Program-made: the position numbers and the translations under genes
DNA from: Panopea generosa
Lineage: Eukaryota > Mollusca > Bivalvia > Adapedonta > Hiatellidae
Reading direction: 5' to 3'
Length of the DNA: 64,000 nucleotides
Assembly: GCA_029582155.1 (NCBI GenBank)
Contig: CM055899.1
Coordinates: forward strand, 52,224,520-52,288,519
The notes under the pieces: model-generated
Databases searched by the model: none
What the model saw: only the letters and a program-made list of their open reading frames with translations
What the model was told of the DNA's origin: nothing
Shown: positions 48,592-62,900 of the stretch, one piece after another
Position numbering within the stretch: the first letter of the stretch is position 1
Layout of the letters: each line of letters begins with the position of its first letter

Positions 48592-49794
48592 GTATTTCCA
48601 GGAAATTTAATAATGCATTTGCAACAATGTGTAAGCCCGGGTGTTGCTACGCCACTGGTAGGGACTTGGTGAACATGCTTTTTATTGACCATGATTTTGA
48701 CGCTAATATCGCCAGCGTCAACGATGACTTTTCTGACGCTATCGAATTCGGATCATAGCAACGGCGTCACAAACACATTAGACGACGTCTTTCAAACTGC
48801 TCGGACAATGGATCGTAAAACTAGCCGTGGACATGTCATCTAATATATCCCGCGGTAAGACTATGTTGAACTATGAGTATCGTGATTGTCCTTAAATTTA
48901 TAACTATTCTAATAATTTCGAATACAAGCATGGGTAAAATATTTTTTGAATAAATATGTTGCACAAAAAAAAATCACTTTCACGTACAACGGACAGGATT
49001 TTTTATTTGTCGCAGCCGTCAGCTTAAGTCCACGTATTTTAAGCGAACGGCCGAATAGATGTACTGTTGAGGGGACTTTTACATCATTTTTATGCATAAT
49101 AAATAAATTAAAAAAACAACAGCATTGAATCAAATTGGAAATGACATCAAAAACATCAATATACTCAAGCCATTAATCGGTATTATTTCTAGTGTACATT
49201 TTAACGTCAAAAATCTCAAGTCAACACTCGTTTTGTATATATATTGTTTGATAATAAAAAAATGTTTGTTAAGGTTTTGCATGGAGAACATACACATAGG
49301 ATATGATATGATATTTTCGCCTAAAGTCTTCATAGCAACTATTTTTTTTAAAAATCCACAATATCTAAATCCAGTTTTCGAAAGTACTTCAGATACTTTG
49401 ATTTTTTTGTGGTCCAGAAACTCCCACTGCAAGATTATGGTATTTATTATAAATAATTAATATGCATTCAACTGAAATAAATACTCAAATGTAGTCTCTA
49501 GTAGTGGGTATATCACAAACATCGAGATATTCAAAATGCTAACTTTATTGCAATTAGTGACCTTAGACTTTTATGTTTATACTACACATTATCTTGGCAA
49601 CCGCCGAAATATGGTCAAGTTTACTTTAAAGTCATTTTTTATTACAGCAGACTTCCATGAATATTCCGTACCTCATGCGATGAATTTTGAATTTTTTACC
49701 AGACTATAATGTAATATGTGTTTATATGGCAATAAATTATGTTGAATCATGACTTGACAACTAGTGTATTAGTTGTACATATGTGTACACTATT

Positions 49795-50400
49795 TACATA
49801 GGAGAATGGGCGTGGATTGTGTTGCTATTTATACCTTATACCAGGACACACTCCAGGACCTATCTTGTAATGCCCATGTAGCCGCCACAGCTAAGAAGGC
49901 CAATAATTCCCTAGCCTTCCTCAGAAGAAACCTGGAAAGTTGACCATAGGATATCAAGGCACATAGTTACCAGACCCTTGTAAGACACATTTTTTAGCAT
50001 GCAAGCACAACATGATACCCGTACACCGACGCAAACATCACCAGATTGAGACCTCCAACGACGAGCAGCGAGATTTGTGAAGGGCGACTACAAAACAAGC
50101 AGTACCAGCCAGACGATACATGCACTTGGCTGGAAGACATTGCAAGAATATCGCGTCAACGCGAAGCTCGTGATGGTGTACATGATCGTACATTGGATCA
50201 TAGATAACCCCTCAACATTATTTCGACCAGCGTCCCTCAACACTAGAGGCAACTCATTGAAGTTCCTGGCCCCATTCTGTAGATTTGACATCTACTGGCA
50301 CTACCTTTTCCCCTCGGGCACCAAACTGTGAAATAGTCTGTCAGACCGCATCGCCACAGTTGACACCCTAGAGGCTTTCAGAGGAGGGTAAATGGTCTCT
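49795..50400 (+). pseudogene. CR1/Jockey-type LINE 3' end, dead
   Basis: Broken frames encode typical C-terminal remnants of non-LTR reverse transcriptases: NAHVAATAKKANNSLAFLRR, then ARFVKGDYKTSS, LGWKTLQEYRVNAKLVMVYM and FPSGTKL followed by TGA where the family has Trp (W-N-x-L), then ATVDTLEAF. Several frameshifts and stops. About 0.5 kb upstream of the coiled-coil exon at 50885. Confidence 0.75.
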
Positions 50401-50884
50401 GCGCCATAGAACGATGGCATTGTTATTATTGTTTTAATTTTAAACTTGTACAGACGCGCGCCTCTTAACCACCTTGTATCATATGCCAAATTCTACGACG
50501 ATTTTGTGCAATATGGAAGAAGGGTACAAAAGAGAACGATTACATGTAATATATTTAATATGCCTGCTAGTAAGAACACTTCAGGTAAAAATGTCACTTA
50601 CATACGTTTCGTCAACGTCAGTACCTCGTTTTAATTGAGAGTAGTTCGATTTTCAGAGGGTCATGTCTGTGATATTCATTCCATATGTTCTTACAAAGCG
50701 CTTTTCCCCCGTTAGGTTCTATGAGAGTATGTTATATTTTAGCGGATGTAAAGCTTTATATCTCTGCTGTGCTGGGAGAGTCGTGCCCATTAAATTTTAA
50801 GAGTTCAATGAACGTCTATGTTAATCTGTGTTTTATAATTTATACCGATAAATATAGATTGTGTTTCACTATTATCGTTCACAG

Positions 50885-50965
50885 ATGTACCAGACGAAGG
50901 GTCGTGGTTCAGATGTTTCAAAAGACGCCATAACAAAAAGAAATCTATCATAGAACGATTAATAG
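50885..50965 (+). CDS. Coiled-coil gene, basic-region exon
   Basis: 27 codons (phase 1-1): DVPDEGSWFRCFKRRHNKKK then SIIERLI. Acceptor GTTCACAG, donor ATAG|GTATGC. Confidence 0.6.
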
Positions 50966-53900
50966 GTATGCTGTTATGTTTACACACACCTCCATTGTCA
51001 CGCTCCTTTCCAACGGTCATCAGTTTCTGTATCATATGCACGAATTAAAAGCGGAGAAATCGTCCACTGACTATTCAGCGTTTTTCATTGTTAAATCATC
51101 TAAAAAGAGCTACATGATATAATATGAAGTATTATACCAATTAATGGGCCTCACTATGAAACCGGATATAGATTTACTTCCTGTGGAAAACAAATAGATT
51201 CTGGTATTTGTATTATAATAATGTACGAAGCAATTAAACATATTGCAATTAGATCACATGCCCCATATCGATTGCATGTGACGGAAGAGACATTGTCAAA
51301 TACAGTATTTTTCCTAAAAGTAGAGGTCGACAGCTCGGACATAGCATCCATACATATTCAAGGGCAAACACTGAGATATTAATTTGTCCCGATTTTGGCA
51401 AGTTCAAAATATTGTCCTAGATCGTTTGGTGATATAACTACTGTTAGTTTGGTAAAAATACAATATCAATATAGTCCTGATTTGCTCATCTGCCGCCATC
51501 TCGATAGTTCTTCGAAGAGGAATGCTAAAGATTGGCTGAAGGCGCATGTACATGGGATTTGATTTAACTTAAAATTTTAGTAACAGCGGTCATTTTGGGT
51601 TTGAAATAACCACCTTAAATTTATTGATTATATATATTCTGTATAAGTTTGGTTGAAAGCAATTGAAAATTGGCGGTCCTAGTCTTTGTTTTATATTTTA
51701 AAATATAGATTCCAATGACCATCTGACGTCGACTATAGAAGAACAGACTCGACTCATCGCGTCTGTCACTGCTGAAAACGGCCATTATGCATACGACCTT
51801 AAAGACAGTAAATACCAACTGGCGAAAGTTGTCGAGGAGAAGTGTAATTTTGAAGGTAAACTATGTTTTTATAAATGTTGTTTTTCAGTGTGGTTGTCGT
51901 TTTATCAGCTAAGCATTGTCAAATAAATGTAGAGCATTTACAGGATTTAGAAATACAGTTAAAGTAAACCCCTTCATGAAATCTTTGTCACTATGTCGGG
52001 TGCGCCACATCAGAAGGTATTTAGTCACGTCCGATTATTTACCTAGTTACGGGTGTGATTTTAGATAAATAGTGTAAAGGTGTTTAACGTCCTGTTTTAC
52101 ATATCACATGTTATATAGCAACCAGGTGGAGCTCGTGGTCCAGTGGTAAAGCATGGGCCACATGGTCGGAGAGTCGTTGGTTCGATCCTCCCTGGACTGT
52201 CGTTGGTTTGGCTATGTATGGTGTCTTTTAGCTAGACATTTTCCGCAATTAATTAGTACTGGTTCTGCATAGGAAGACTTCGAGCGTGATTTGTCTAAGT
52301 TGTAAGAACTTGTTTCATAATCGAAGTATCATAAATAATTAAGTTTGTACTAACCAGTTTTAGCAGTGGAAGAAGACCTCAGGCAATGCGGGTTAGCTCA
52401 TTTGGTAACGCGTCTGATTATCAATCCAGGGGTCGTGAGTATGAATCTCCGCCTGGCCACAGTCTTCGTATTAATATTACGGTATTGCGTATCATTGCCA
52501 TTCGTCTCTCACTGCTGATTGAAGTGGGAAAGTTATCAGTTACTTGCGGAAATGGTTGTTCTCGAGTAGACCTACTGTTTAACCTCCCAGGATCCCTTAG
52601 GTCAAGTTAACCCTTTATTTCATATAGACGCCTTTGGATACCTCTAATATAGACGCATTTGGATACTTAATATAGAAGGCTTTTGAATTATTGGGTGAAT
52701 TATGTTTATATTAACGGACAGAGTGGAAAACAGTGCAGGAAGTGTTCAGATTGCTCGTTACGAGCAATCTGAACTCTTCCTGCACTGTTTTCAAAGGCCT
52801 TCTGTGATTGGTGCAGGAAAACGCGTATCTACGGAGTAAATGGTTAAGCGATTATCTGTTAGCCCTTTATGGCATAAATGACGCTAAATATTCAATCAAA
52901 ACACCAGACTCATGAAAATTAAATGAACTCAGAAAAATAACTTGCAGACCTTCTCATATAAAGCGTTTTTGCTTAGCTGTAATCGAAACAATGACCTCAG
53001 ATAAACCTTAATAAACTTAATGTGTTTATTTCACAGTGGCGTACAAGGCTGTAAAAGACAGTCTAGGGCGAGCCAAGACGAAGTTACAATTTACCCAGAA
53101 TGATCTAAAGGCAGTCAACTACCAACAGCGAGATCTCAAAGCGGAACTGGAAATGCTTAACAAAAATAAAATCTGCATGACTAGCAAGATTAAAGAAATG
53201 GAGGAGGACATTAGGAGTAAGACAGGTATGTTTATTAAGACTACATTTTGTTGTATATAAAATTATAACGCTATTTTAATTGGTTATTACGCGTCCGATT
53301 TGTGTAATTATTTCTCATTATTTGATAGATTGTGTTTAACGTCATATTTTGTTCGGCATTTATTTTTATTGGAGGAGAAAGGGTTGAGAAATCCTTAAGG
53401 ACACCATTATTTCGTAAGTAACTGGCAAAAAAGTTTTCGGACCGAGTTGTGCTCGAACCGATGACCAGCAAAGGTGGCGGGCAAGGGTTCTTCAAACTGC
53501 ACTTCAGATATATCGACCTGCGAATGCTTTTATTTAATCAAATGATGAGCGAGTTGCTAGATTATTTGCAATTGCAGATCACAATATTTTCTACTTTTGC
53601 TTAGTGTTTTCCATCGTCTTTATAGCAGATTCATGTGCCTCTAACAGTTTAAGACGTTTCACTCCATGTTTTGTTTCAGATACTGTAGATAATTTGACAA
53701 TGGAAAACGTAAATGTAACTCAGACCAACCAAACTTTAGAAAAACAACTAACAATTACACAGAACGCTCTTGCCGCGGAAACTGAAAAGTGCATGCAACT
53801 CGAAAAAGACTTTCATTCTAAAACAGGTAAGGAGTATAGACCTCTCTATTCAGGAATAAATCCTTCATTTATTACGCAAGATATCAGCAAGATCAGGTTT

Positions 53901-56900
53901 GCTCTCCTTTGCATCCACCCTGTTCAACGTATACGTTAAACATTAACAAACGATTCTCAATTACTTAATAAGCGCAAACAAAGATGTGTTTGTTCTGATA
54001 AATAACACAAATTGTGTAAATTACATGATCTGTTAGTACATAAGTTACTATTCTCTTTAATTTAACTACCCCAAGTTGCTATTCTCTTTAATTTACCCCA
54101 GGTTAAATAGGTTATACTATTTTTTATTAATTCCAGATAAAATCGTTCATTTTAATTGTTTCAGTTGTTTTAAGTTTGTTTTTGTCATTTACGGGATTAG
54201 CTAAACCTTAACTTATTACATTGAATATCGTGTTTGTTATGGCTGAAGTAGGAATAATAACGTATTATGTGTCTTGCAGGAATTTTTACATCAGATATAT
54301 ACTTAAGGCCAAACGTCTTGCACGGATACCTTAAAATGTAATATAGATAGTAAAGATAGCAGATCGTACCTTTGATTTTGTGTCATGTTTAACAATAAAA
54401 AATTTAATATAATCTGCCCGTATTTCATATTTCAAAGATACTATAACAGTGGATATCATGTTTGTTTCAGCCAAAACAAGGATGTTATAACATTGAATAT
54501 ACTATTTGTTTCAGCCAAATCAAGGATATTATAACATTGGATATCATGTTTGTTTCAGCCAAAACAAGGATATTATTACATTGGATATCACGTTTGTTTC
54601 AGCAAAAACAAGGATATTATAACATTTGATATAATATTTGTTTCAGCCAAAATAAGGATATTACCACATTGGATATCATGTTTGTTTCAGCAAAAACAAG
54701 GATATTATAACATTGAATATAATATTTGTTTCAGCCAAAACAAGGATATTATTACATTGGATATCACGTTTGTTTCAGCCAAAACAAGGATATTATAACA
54801 TTGAATATAATATTTGTTTCGGCAAAAACAAGGATATTATAACATTGAATATCACGTTTGTTTCAGCAAAAACAAGGATATTATAACATTGGATATAATA
54901 TTTGTTTCAGCCAAAACAAGGATATTATAACAATGGATATCACGTTTGTTTCAGCAAAAACAAGGATATTACCACATTGGATATCATGTTTGTTTCAGCC
55001 AAAACAAGGATGTTATAACATTAAATATAATATTTGTTTCAGCCAAAACAGGGATGTTATAACATTGAATATATGTTTGTTTCAGCCAAAACAAGGATAT
55101 TCTAGCATTGGATATCACGTTTGTTTAAGCAAAAACAAGGATGTTATAACATTGGATATCACGTTTGTTTCAGCCAAAACAAGGATATTATTACATTGGA
55201 TATCACGTTTGTTTTAGCAAAAACAAGGATGTTATAACATTGAATATCATATTTGTTTCAGCCAAAACAAGGATAGTATTACATTGGATATCGCGTTTGT
55301 TTCAGCCAAAACAAGAATATTCTAATATTGGATATCATGTTTGTTTCAGCCAAAACAAGGATGTTATAACATTTAATATAATATTTGTTTCAGCAAAAAC
55401 AAGGATATTATAACATTGAATATCACGTTTGTTTCAGCCAAAACAAGGATGTTATAACATTGGATATAATATTTGTTTCAGCCAAAACAAGGATATTATA
55501 ACATTGGATATCACGTTTGTTTCAGCCAAAACAAGGATGTTATAACATTGGATATCACGTTTGTTTTAGCAAAAACAAGGATGCTATAACATTGAATATA
55601 ATATTTGTTTCAGCCAAAATAAGGATATTATAACATTGGATATCACGTTTGTTTCAGCCAAAACAAGGATGTTATAACATTGAATATAATATTTGTTTCA
55701 GCCAAAACAAGGATATTACAACATTGGATATCACGTTTGTTTCAGCCAAAACAAGAATATTATAACATTGGATATCACGTTTGTTTCAGCAAAAACAAGG
55801 ATATCACGATTGTTTCAGCCAAAACAAGGATATTATAACATTGGATAACATGTTTGTTACAGCCAAAACAAGGATGTTATAACATTGAATATAATATTTG
55901 TTTCAGCCAAAACAAGGATGTTATAACATTGGATATCACGTTTGTTTCAGCAAAAACAAGGATATTATAACATTGAATATACTATTTGTTTCAGCTAAAA
56001 CAAGAATATTATCACATTGGATATCACGTTTTTTTCAGCAAAAGCAAGAATATCACGTTTGTTTCAGCCAAAACAAGGATATTATAACATTGGATATCAT
56101 GTTTGTTTCAGCCAAAACAAGGATTTTATAACATTGGATATCACGTTTGTTTCAGCCAAAACAAGGATATTATAACATTAAATATCACGTTTGTTTTAGC
56201 AAAAACAAGGATGTTATAACATTGGATATCATGTTTGTTTCAGCCAAAACAAGGATATTATAACATTGGATATCACGTTTGTTTCAGCCAAAACAGGGAT
56301 GTTATAACACTGGATAGCACGTTTGTTTCAGCCAAAACAAGGATGTTATAACATTGGATATCACGTTTGTTTCAGCCAAAACAAGGATGTTATAACATTG
56401 GATATCAAGTTTGTTTCAGCCAAAACAAGGATGTTATAACATTGGATATCACGTTTGTTTCATCCAAAACAAGGATATTCTAACATAGGATATCACGTTT
56501 GTTTCAGCATAAACAATGATATTATAACATTGGATATCACATTTGTTTCAGCATAAACAAGGATATTATAACATTGTATATCACGTTTGTTTCAGCCAAA
56601 ACAAGGCTATTATAACATTGGATATAATATTTGTTTCAGCCAAAACAAGGATATTATAACATTGGATATCATGTTTGTGTCAGCCAAAACAAGGATATTA
56701 TAACATTGGCTATCACGTTTGTGTCAGCAAAAACAAGGATATTATAACATTGGATATCACGTTTGTGTCAGCAAAAACAAGGATATTATAACATTGGATA
56801 TTATGTTTGTTTCAGCAAAAACAAGGATTTATAACATTGGATATTATGATTGTTTCACCCAAAACAAGGATATTATAACATTGGATATCACATTTGTTTC

Positions 56901-59900
56901 AGCCAAAACAAGGATATTATAACATTGGATATCATGTTTGTTTCAGCATAAACAAGGATATTATAACATTGGATATCATGTTTGTGTCAGCTAAAACAAG
57001 GATATTATTACATTGGATATCATGTTTGTGTCAGCCAAAACAAGGATATTATAACATTGGATATCACATTTGTTTCAGCCAAAACAAGGATATTATAACA
57101 TTGGATATCACGTTTTTTTTTCAGCCAAAACAAGGATATTATAACATTGGATATCACGTTTGTTTCAGCAAAAACAAGGATATAATAACATTTTATATTA
57201 TGTTTGTTTCACCCAAAACAAGGATATTATAACATTGAATATCACTTTTGTTTTAGCCAAAACAAGGATATTATAACATTTGATATTATGTTTGTTTCAG
57301 CAAAAACAAGGATATTATAACATTGGACATTTTGTTTGTTTCAGCAAAAACATGGATATTATAACATTGGATATTATGTTTGTTTCACCCAAAACAAGGA
57401 TATTATAACATTGGATATCACGTTTTTTTTCTGCCAAAACAAGGATATTATAACATTGGATATTATGTTTGTTTCACCCAAAACAAGGATAATTATAACA
57501 CTGGATATCACGTTTGTTTCAGATAAATTTGAGGCGTCTGATCAGCTAACGAAACAGCTAAATCAACAACTGCGAGAGCTTGAACAAGAGTTCTGTACTA
57601 TGAAAATGACAAAAGATAAACTAGAAAATGAGCTCGGAGCAGCTAATGAATGTTTGAAATACGAAGTTGTTATACTCTCAAGTAAGTACAGAGTCACGGT
57701 ACTTTGAAATGTTGATATCGAGTGAGGTCCCAACACTTATCAACAGCCCATGCTGCTCCTAGAAATATTCATGTTTTATATATCAAACTCACAACCTCAG
57801 CATCATACACTGTACTTTGCTCTTGATGCGGAGTAAATCTAACTGTTCAAACAATTATTCAGGATAACTCTTCTTCTTTCTCCTTCCCTAAATTATATGC
57901 ATATTTTAAAGTAATTCTTAAACTATATTAAACTATGTCCTAAACTATATTAAAGGATTTACTAAACTATATTAAAGGATTTAATAAACTATATTAAAGT
58001 ATTTCCTAAACTATATTAAAGGATTTCCTTATCTATATCAAAGTACTTCCTAAACTACATATTGTATATCAAAGTATTTCCTTAACTATATTAAAGAATT
58101 TACTAAACTATATTAAAACATTTCCTTATCTATATCAGTGTACCTCCTAGACTACATATTGTATATCAAAGTATTTCCTAAACTATATTAAAGGATTTCC
58201 TAAACTATATTAAAGTATTTCCTAAACTATATCAAAGGATTTACTAAACTATATTAAAGGATTTAATAAACTATATTAAAGTATTTCCTAAACTATATTA
58301 AAGGATTTCCTTATCTATATCAAAGTACTTCCTAAACTACATATTGTATATCAAAGTATTTCCTTAACTATATTAAAGAATTTACTAAACTATATTAAAA
58401 CATTTCCTTATCTATATCAGTGTACCTCCTAAACTACATATTGTATATCAAAGTATTTCCTAAACTATATTAAAGGATTTCCTAAACTATATTAAAGTAT
58501 TTCCTAAACTATATCAAAGGATTTACTAAACTATATCAAAGGATTTCCTAAACCATATGAAAGAGTTTCCTAAACAAAATCAAAGGATTTACCAAACTAT
58601 ATCAAACTATTTCAAACTAAAATATATTGAAGGATTTACAAAACTATATTAAAGGATTTCCTAAACTATATCAAAGGATTTATTAAACTGTATTAAAGGA
58701 TTTTCTAAACTTTATTTAGGATTTCCTAAACTATATTAAAGAGTTTCCTAAAAAACAATAAAGGATTTCTTAAACTATATTAAACAATTTCCTAAACTAT
58801 ATTAAAGGATTTACTAAATTATATCAAAGGATTTCCTAAACTATATTAAAGGATTTACTAAACTATATAAAAGGATTTCCTTTACTGTATTAAATAATTT
58901 CCTAAACTATATTGAAGGATTTCCTAAACTGTATTAAAGGATTTCCTAAACTATATTAAAGGATTTCCTAAACTATATTAAAGGATTTCCTAAACTATAT
59001 CAAAGGATTTATTAAACTGTATTAAAGGATTTTCTAAACTATATTAAAGGATTTACTAAACTATATGAAACAATTTCTTAAACTATATGAAAGAGTTTCC
59101 TTAACAAAATTTAAGGATTTACTAAACTATATCAAAGGATTAACTAAGCTATATGAAAGAATTTCCTAAACAAAATTAAAAGATTTACTAAACTTTATCA
59201 AAGGATTTACTAAACTATATGAAAGAGTTTCCTAAACAAAATTAAAGGATTTCCTAAACTATATCAAAGGCTTTACTAAATTATATTAAAGGATTTCCTA
59301 AACTATATTTAAGGATTTCCTAAACTATATTAAAGGATTTCCTAAACTATATTTATGAATTTCCTAAACTATATTAAAGGCTTTACTAAAATATATTAAA
59401 GGCTTTCCTAAACTATATTAAAGGATTTCCTAAGCTATATAAAAGGCTTTACTAAACTATATTAAAGGATTTACTAAACTATATTAAAGAATTTCCTATA
59501 CTATTTTAAAGGATTTCCTATACTATTTTAAAGGATTTACTAAACTATATTAAAGGATTTACTAAACTATATTAAAGAATTTCCTATACTATTTTAAAGG
59601 ATTTCCTAAACTATATTAAAGGATTTACTAAACTATATTAAAGGATTTACTAAACTATATGAAACAATTGACCAAACTATATTAAAAAATTTCTTTAACT
59701 ATATTAAAGGATATCCTAAACTATATTTAAGGATTTACTAAACTATATGAATCAATTTCCTAAACTATATTAAAGGATTTCATAAATTATATTAAAGGAT
59801 TTCCTAAATTATATTGAAGGAATTCCTAAACTAAATTAAAGGATTTCTTAAACAAAATTAAAGTATTTCCTAAACTATATTATAGGATTTTCTAAACTAA

Positions 59901-62900
59901 ATTAAAATATTTCGTTACTATATTAAAGAATTTCTTAAACTATATTAAAGTATTTCTTAAACTGTATTAAAGAATTTCCTAAACTAAATCAAAAGATTTC
60001 CTAAACAAAATTAAAGTGTTTCCTAAACTAAATCAAAGGATTTCCTAAACAAAATTAAAGCATTTCCTTAACTATATCAAAATACTTTCTCAACTACATA
60101 TTGTATATCAAGGTATTTCATAAACTATATTAAAGGATTTCCCAAATGATTTTCTAAACTATATTAAAGGATTTCCTTAACTATATTAAAGGATTTCTTA
60201 AACAAAATTAAAGTATTTCCTAAACTATATTAAAGGATTTCCTAAACTATATTAAATAATTTCCCAAACTATATTAAAGGATATCTTCAACAAAAATAAT
60301 GGATTTCCTCAACTAAATTTAAGGATTTCCTAAACTAAATTAAAGCATTTCTTTAACTATATCAAAATACTTCCTCAACTACATATTGTATATCAATGTA
60401 TTTCCTAAACTATATTAAAGGATTTCCTAAACTATATTAAAGGATTTCCTAAACTATATTAAAGTATTTGCTAAACTGTATTAAAGGATTTACTAAACTA
60501 TATTAAAGGATTTCTTAAACAAAATTAAAGCATTTCCTAAACTATATTTAAGAAATTCCTAAACAAAATATAAAATGTTTCCTAAACTATATAAAAGGAT
60601 TTCCTAAACTAAATTAAAGCATTTCCTTAACTATATCAAAATACCTCTTTAACTACATATTGTATACTAAAGGATTTCCTAAACTGTATTAAATGATTTC
60701 CTAATCTTAATAAAAGTATTTACTAATCTGTATCAGAGTTTTACCTAACTATATTAAACTATTTCCTAAACTATATAAATGAATTTGCTAAACTAAATTA
60801 AAGGATAACCTAAACTATATAAATTAATTTGATAAACTATATCAATAAATTTCCTAAACTATATTAAAGGATTTCCTAAACTATATTAAAGGATTTCATT
60901 AACTATATTAAAGGATTTCCTAAACTATATTTATGAATTTCCTAAACTATATTAAAGGATTTCCTAAACTATATTAATGAATTTCCTAAACTAAATTAAA
61001 GGATTTCTTAAACTATATTAATGAATTTGCTAAACTATATTGATGAATTTCCTAAACTATATCAATCAGTTTCCTAAACAATATTAAAGGATTTCATAAA
61101 CGAAATAAAAGAATTTCCTAAACTATATTTATGACTTTCCTAAACTTAATTAAAGGATTTCCTAAACTGTACTGAAATATTTGCTGAACTTTAGAGTTAA
61201 GTTTATCCTGAACTGTATTAAAATATTTGCTGAACTATATAAAGTATTTCACATAAGGTAAATTTCTCTCAGTTTTATCTTGTTTAATTTTCAGAGGCGT
61301 TGAAGAAAAAGCGAGAAAAAATTCTAAAACTAAATGAAGACAAACTTCTTATAATGGTAAGTTCTCTTCATCTTGCACTTTATGGTGTTTTAAACAATTG
61401 ATACGACTTTTCAGCTTATTATATCATTTCATCTCCTCGGATAAATTCTCGAACTTGCTAAATTAAATAATTAATGTCCAAGTTACGGCATTTAAATGAT
61501 CAAATACAGTTTAATATGTCAACACCTACATGTAACTGTCAACATGTATATATATCAGTCAACACCAACAACACCTACCTGTATCAGTCAACATCTATAA
61601 CACCTGCCGGTATCAGTCAACACTTACCTGTATCAGTCAACACATACAACACCTACCTGTATAAGTTAACACTTACAACACTAACCTGTATCAATCAACA
61701 CATATAACACCTACCTGTATCAGTCAACACTTACAACACCTACCTGTATCCGTCAACACCTACCTGTATCAGTCAACACCTACAACACCTACCTGTATCA
61801 GTCAACACCTACATCACCTACCTGTATCAGTCAACACCTACCTGTATCAGTCAACACCTACCTTTCTCAGTCGACATTTAAAACACCTACCTGTATCAGT
61901 CAACACTTACCTGTATCAGTGAACACCTACAACACCTATCTGGATCAATCAACACCTATCTGTATCAGTCAAAACCTACAACACCTACCTGGATCAGTCA
62001 ACACCTACCTGTATCTGTCAAAACCTATAACCCCTGCATGGATCAGTCAACACCTACCTGTATTAGTCAAAACCTACAACACCTACCTGGATCAGTCAAC
62101 ACCTACTTGTATCAGTCAACACCTACCTGTATCAGTCAACACCTACCTGTATTAGTCAACACGTACCTATATCATCAGCACATACCTGTATCAGTCAACA
62201 CCTAACTGTGTCAGTCAACACCTAACTGGATCAGTCAACACCTACATGAATCATTCAACATCTATCTGTTTCAGTCAACACCTACATGTATTAATCAACA
62301 CCTATCTGTATCAATTGGTCAACACCTACCTGTATCCATCAACACTTACCTGTATCAGTCAACACCTATCTGTATCAGTCAACACCTACCTGTATCAGTC
62401 AACATCTACCCGTTTCAGTCCACACCTACATGTATCATCAGCACGTACATATATCGATTGGTCAACACCTACCTGTACCAGTCAGCACCTACCTGTATCT
62501 GTCAACACCTACCTGTATCATCAGCATCTACATGTATCGATCGGTTAACTCCTACCTGTATCAGTCAACACCTACAACACTTACCTGTATAAGTCAACAC
62601 CTACATGTATCAGTCAACACCTATCTGGTTTTGTTAACACCTACAAGTATCAACCAACACCTACCTGTTTTGGTCAACACCTATATGTATCAGTCAACAC
62701 CTACCTGTATCAGTCAACACCTACCTCTATCAGTCAACATCTACCTGTTTCAGTCAATACCTACATGTATCGTCAGCACCTACGTGTATCAATCGGTCAA
62801 CACCTACCTGTTTCAGTCAGCATGTACCTGTATCCGTCAACACCTACATGTATTGGTCAACACGTACATGTATTGGTCAACGCCTACATGTATTGGTCAA

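Larger units (their letters stand above)
42282..50884. other. PP4c 3' flank and interval to the coiled-coil gene
   Basis: Contains the PP4c 3'UTR (end unknown), a dispersed repeat, a large inverted repeat with a satellite in its spacer, and a dead LINE fragment. No conserved protein gene was recognised. The PP4c 3'UTR or the first exon of the coiled-coil gene could use parts of it. Confidence 0.5.

Noticed and set aside
54550-57520. Series of frames starting MFQPKQG
   Set aside because: Products of the 44-bp array. Only the last part (from 57523) is a real exon, entered by splicing at the array's end.
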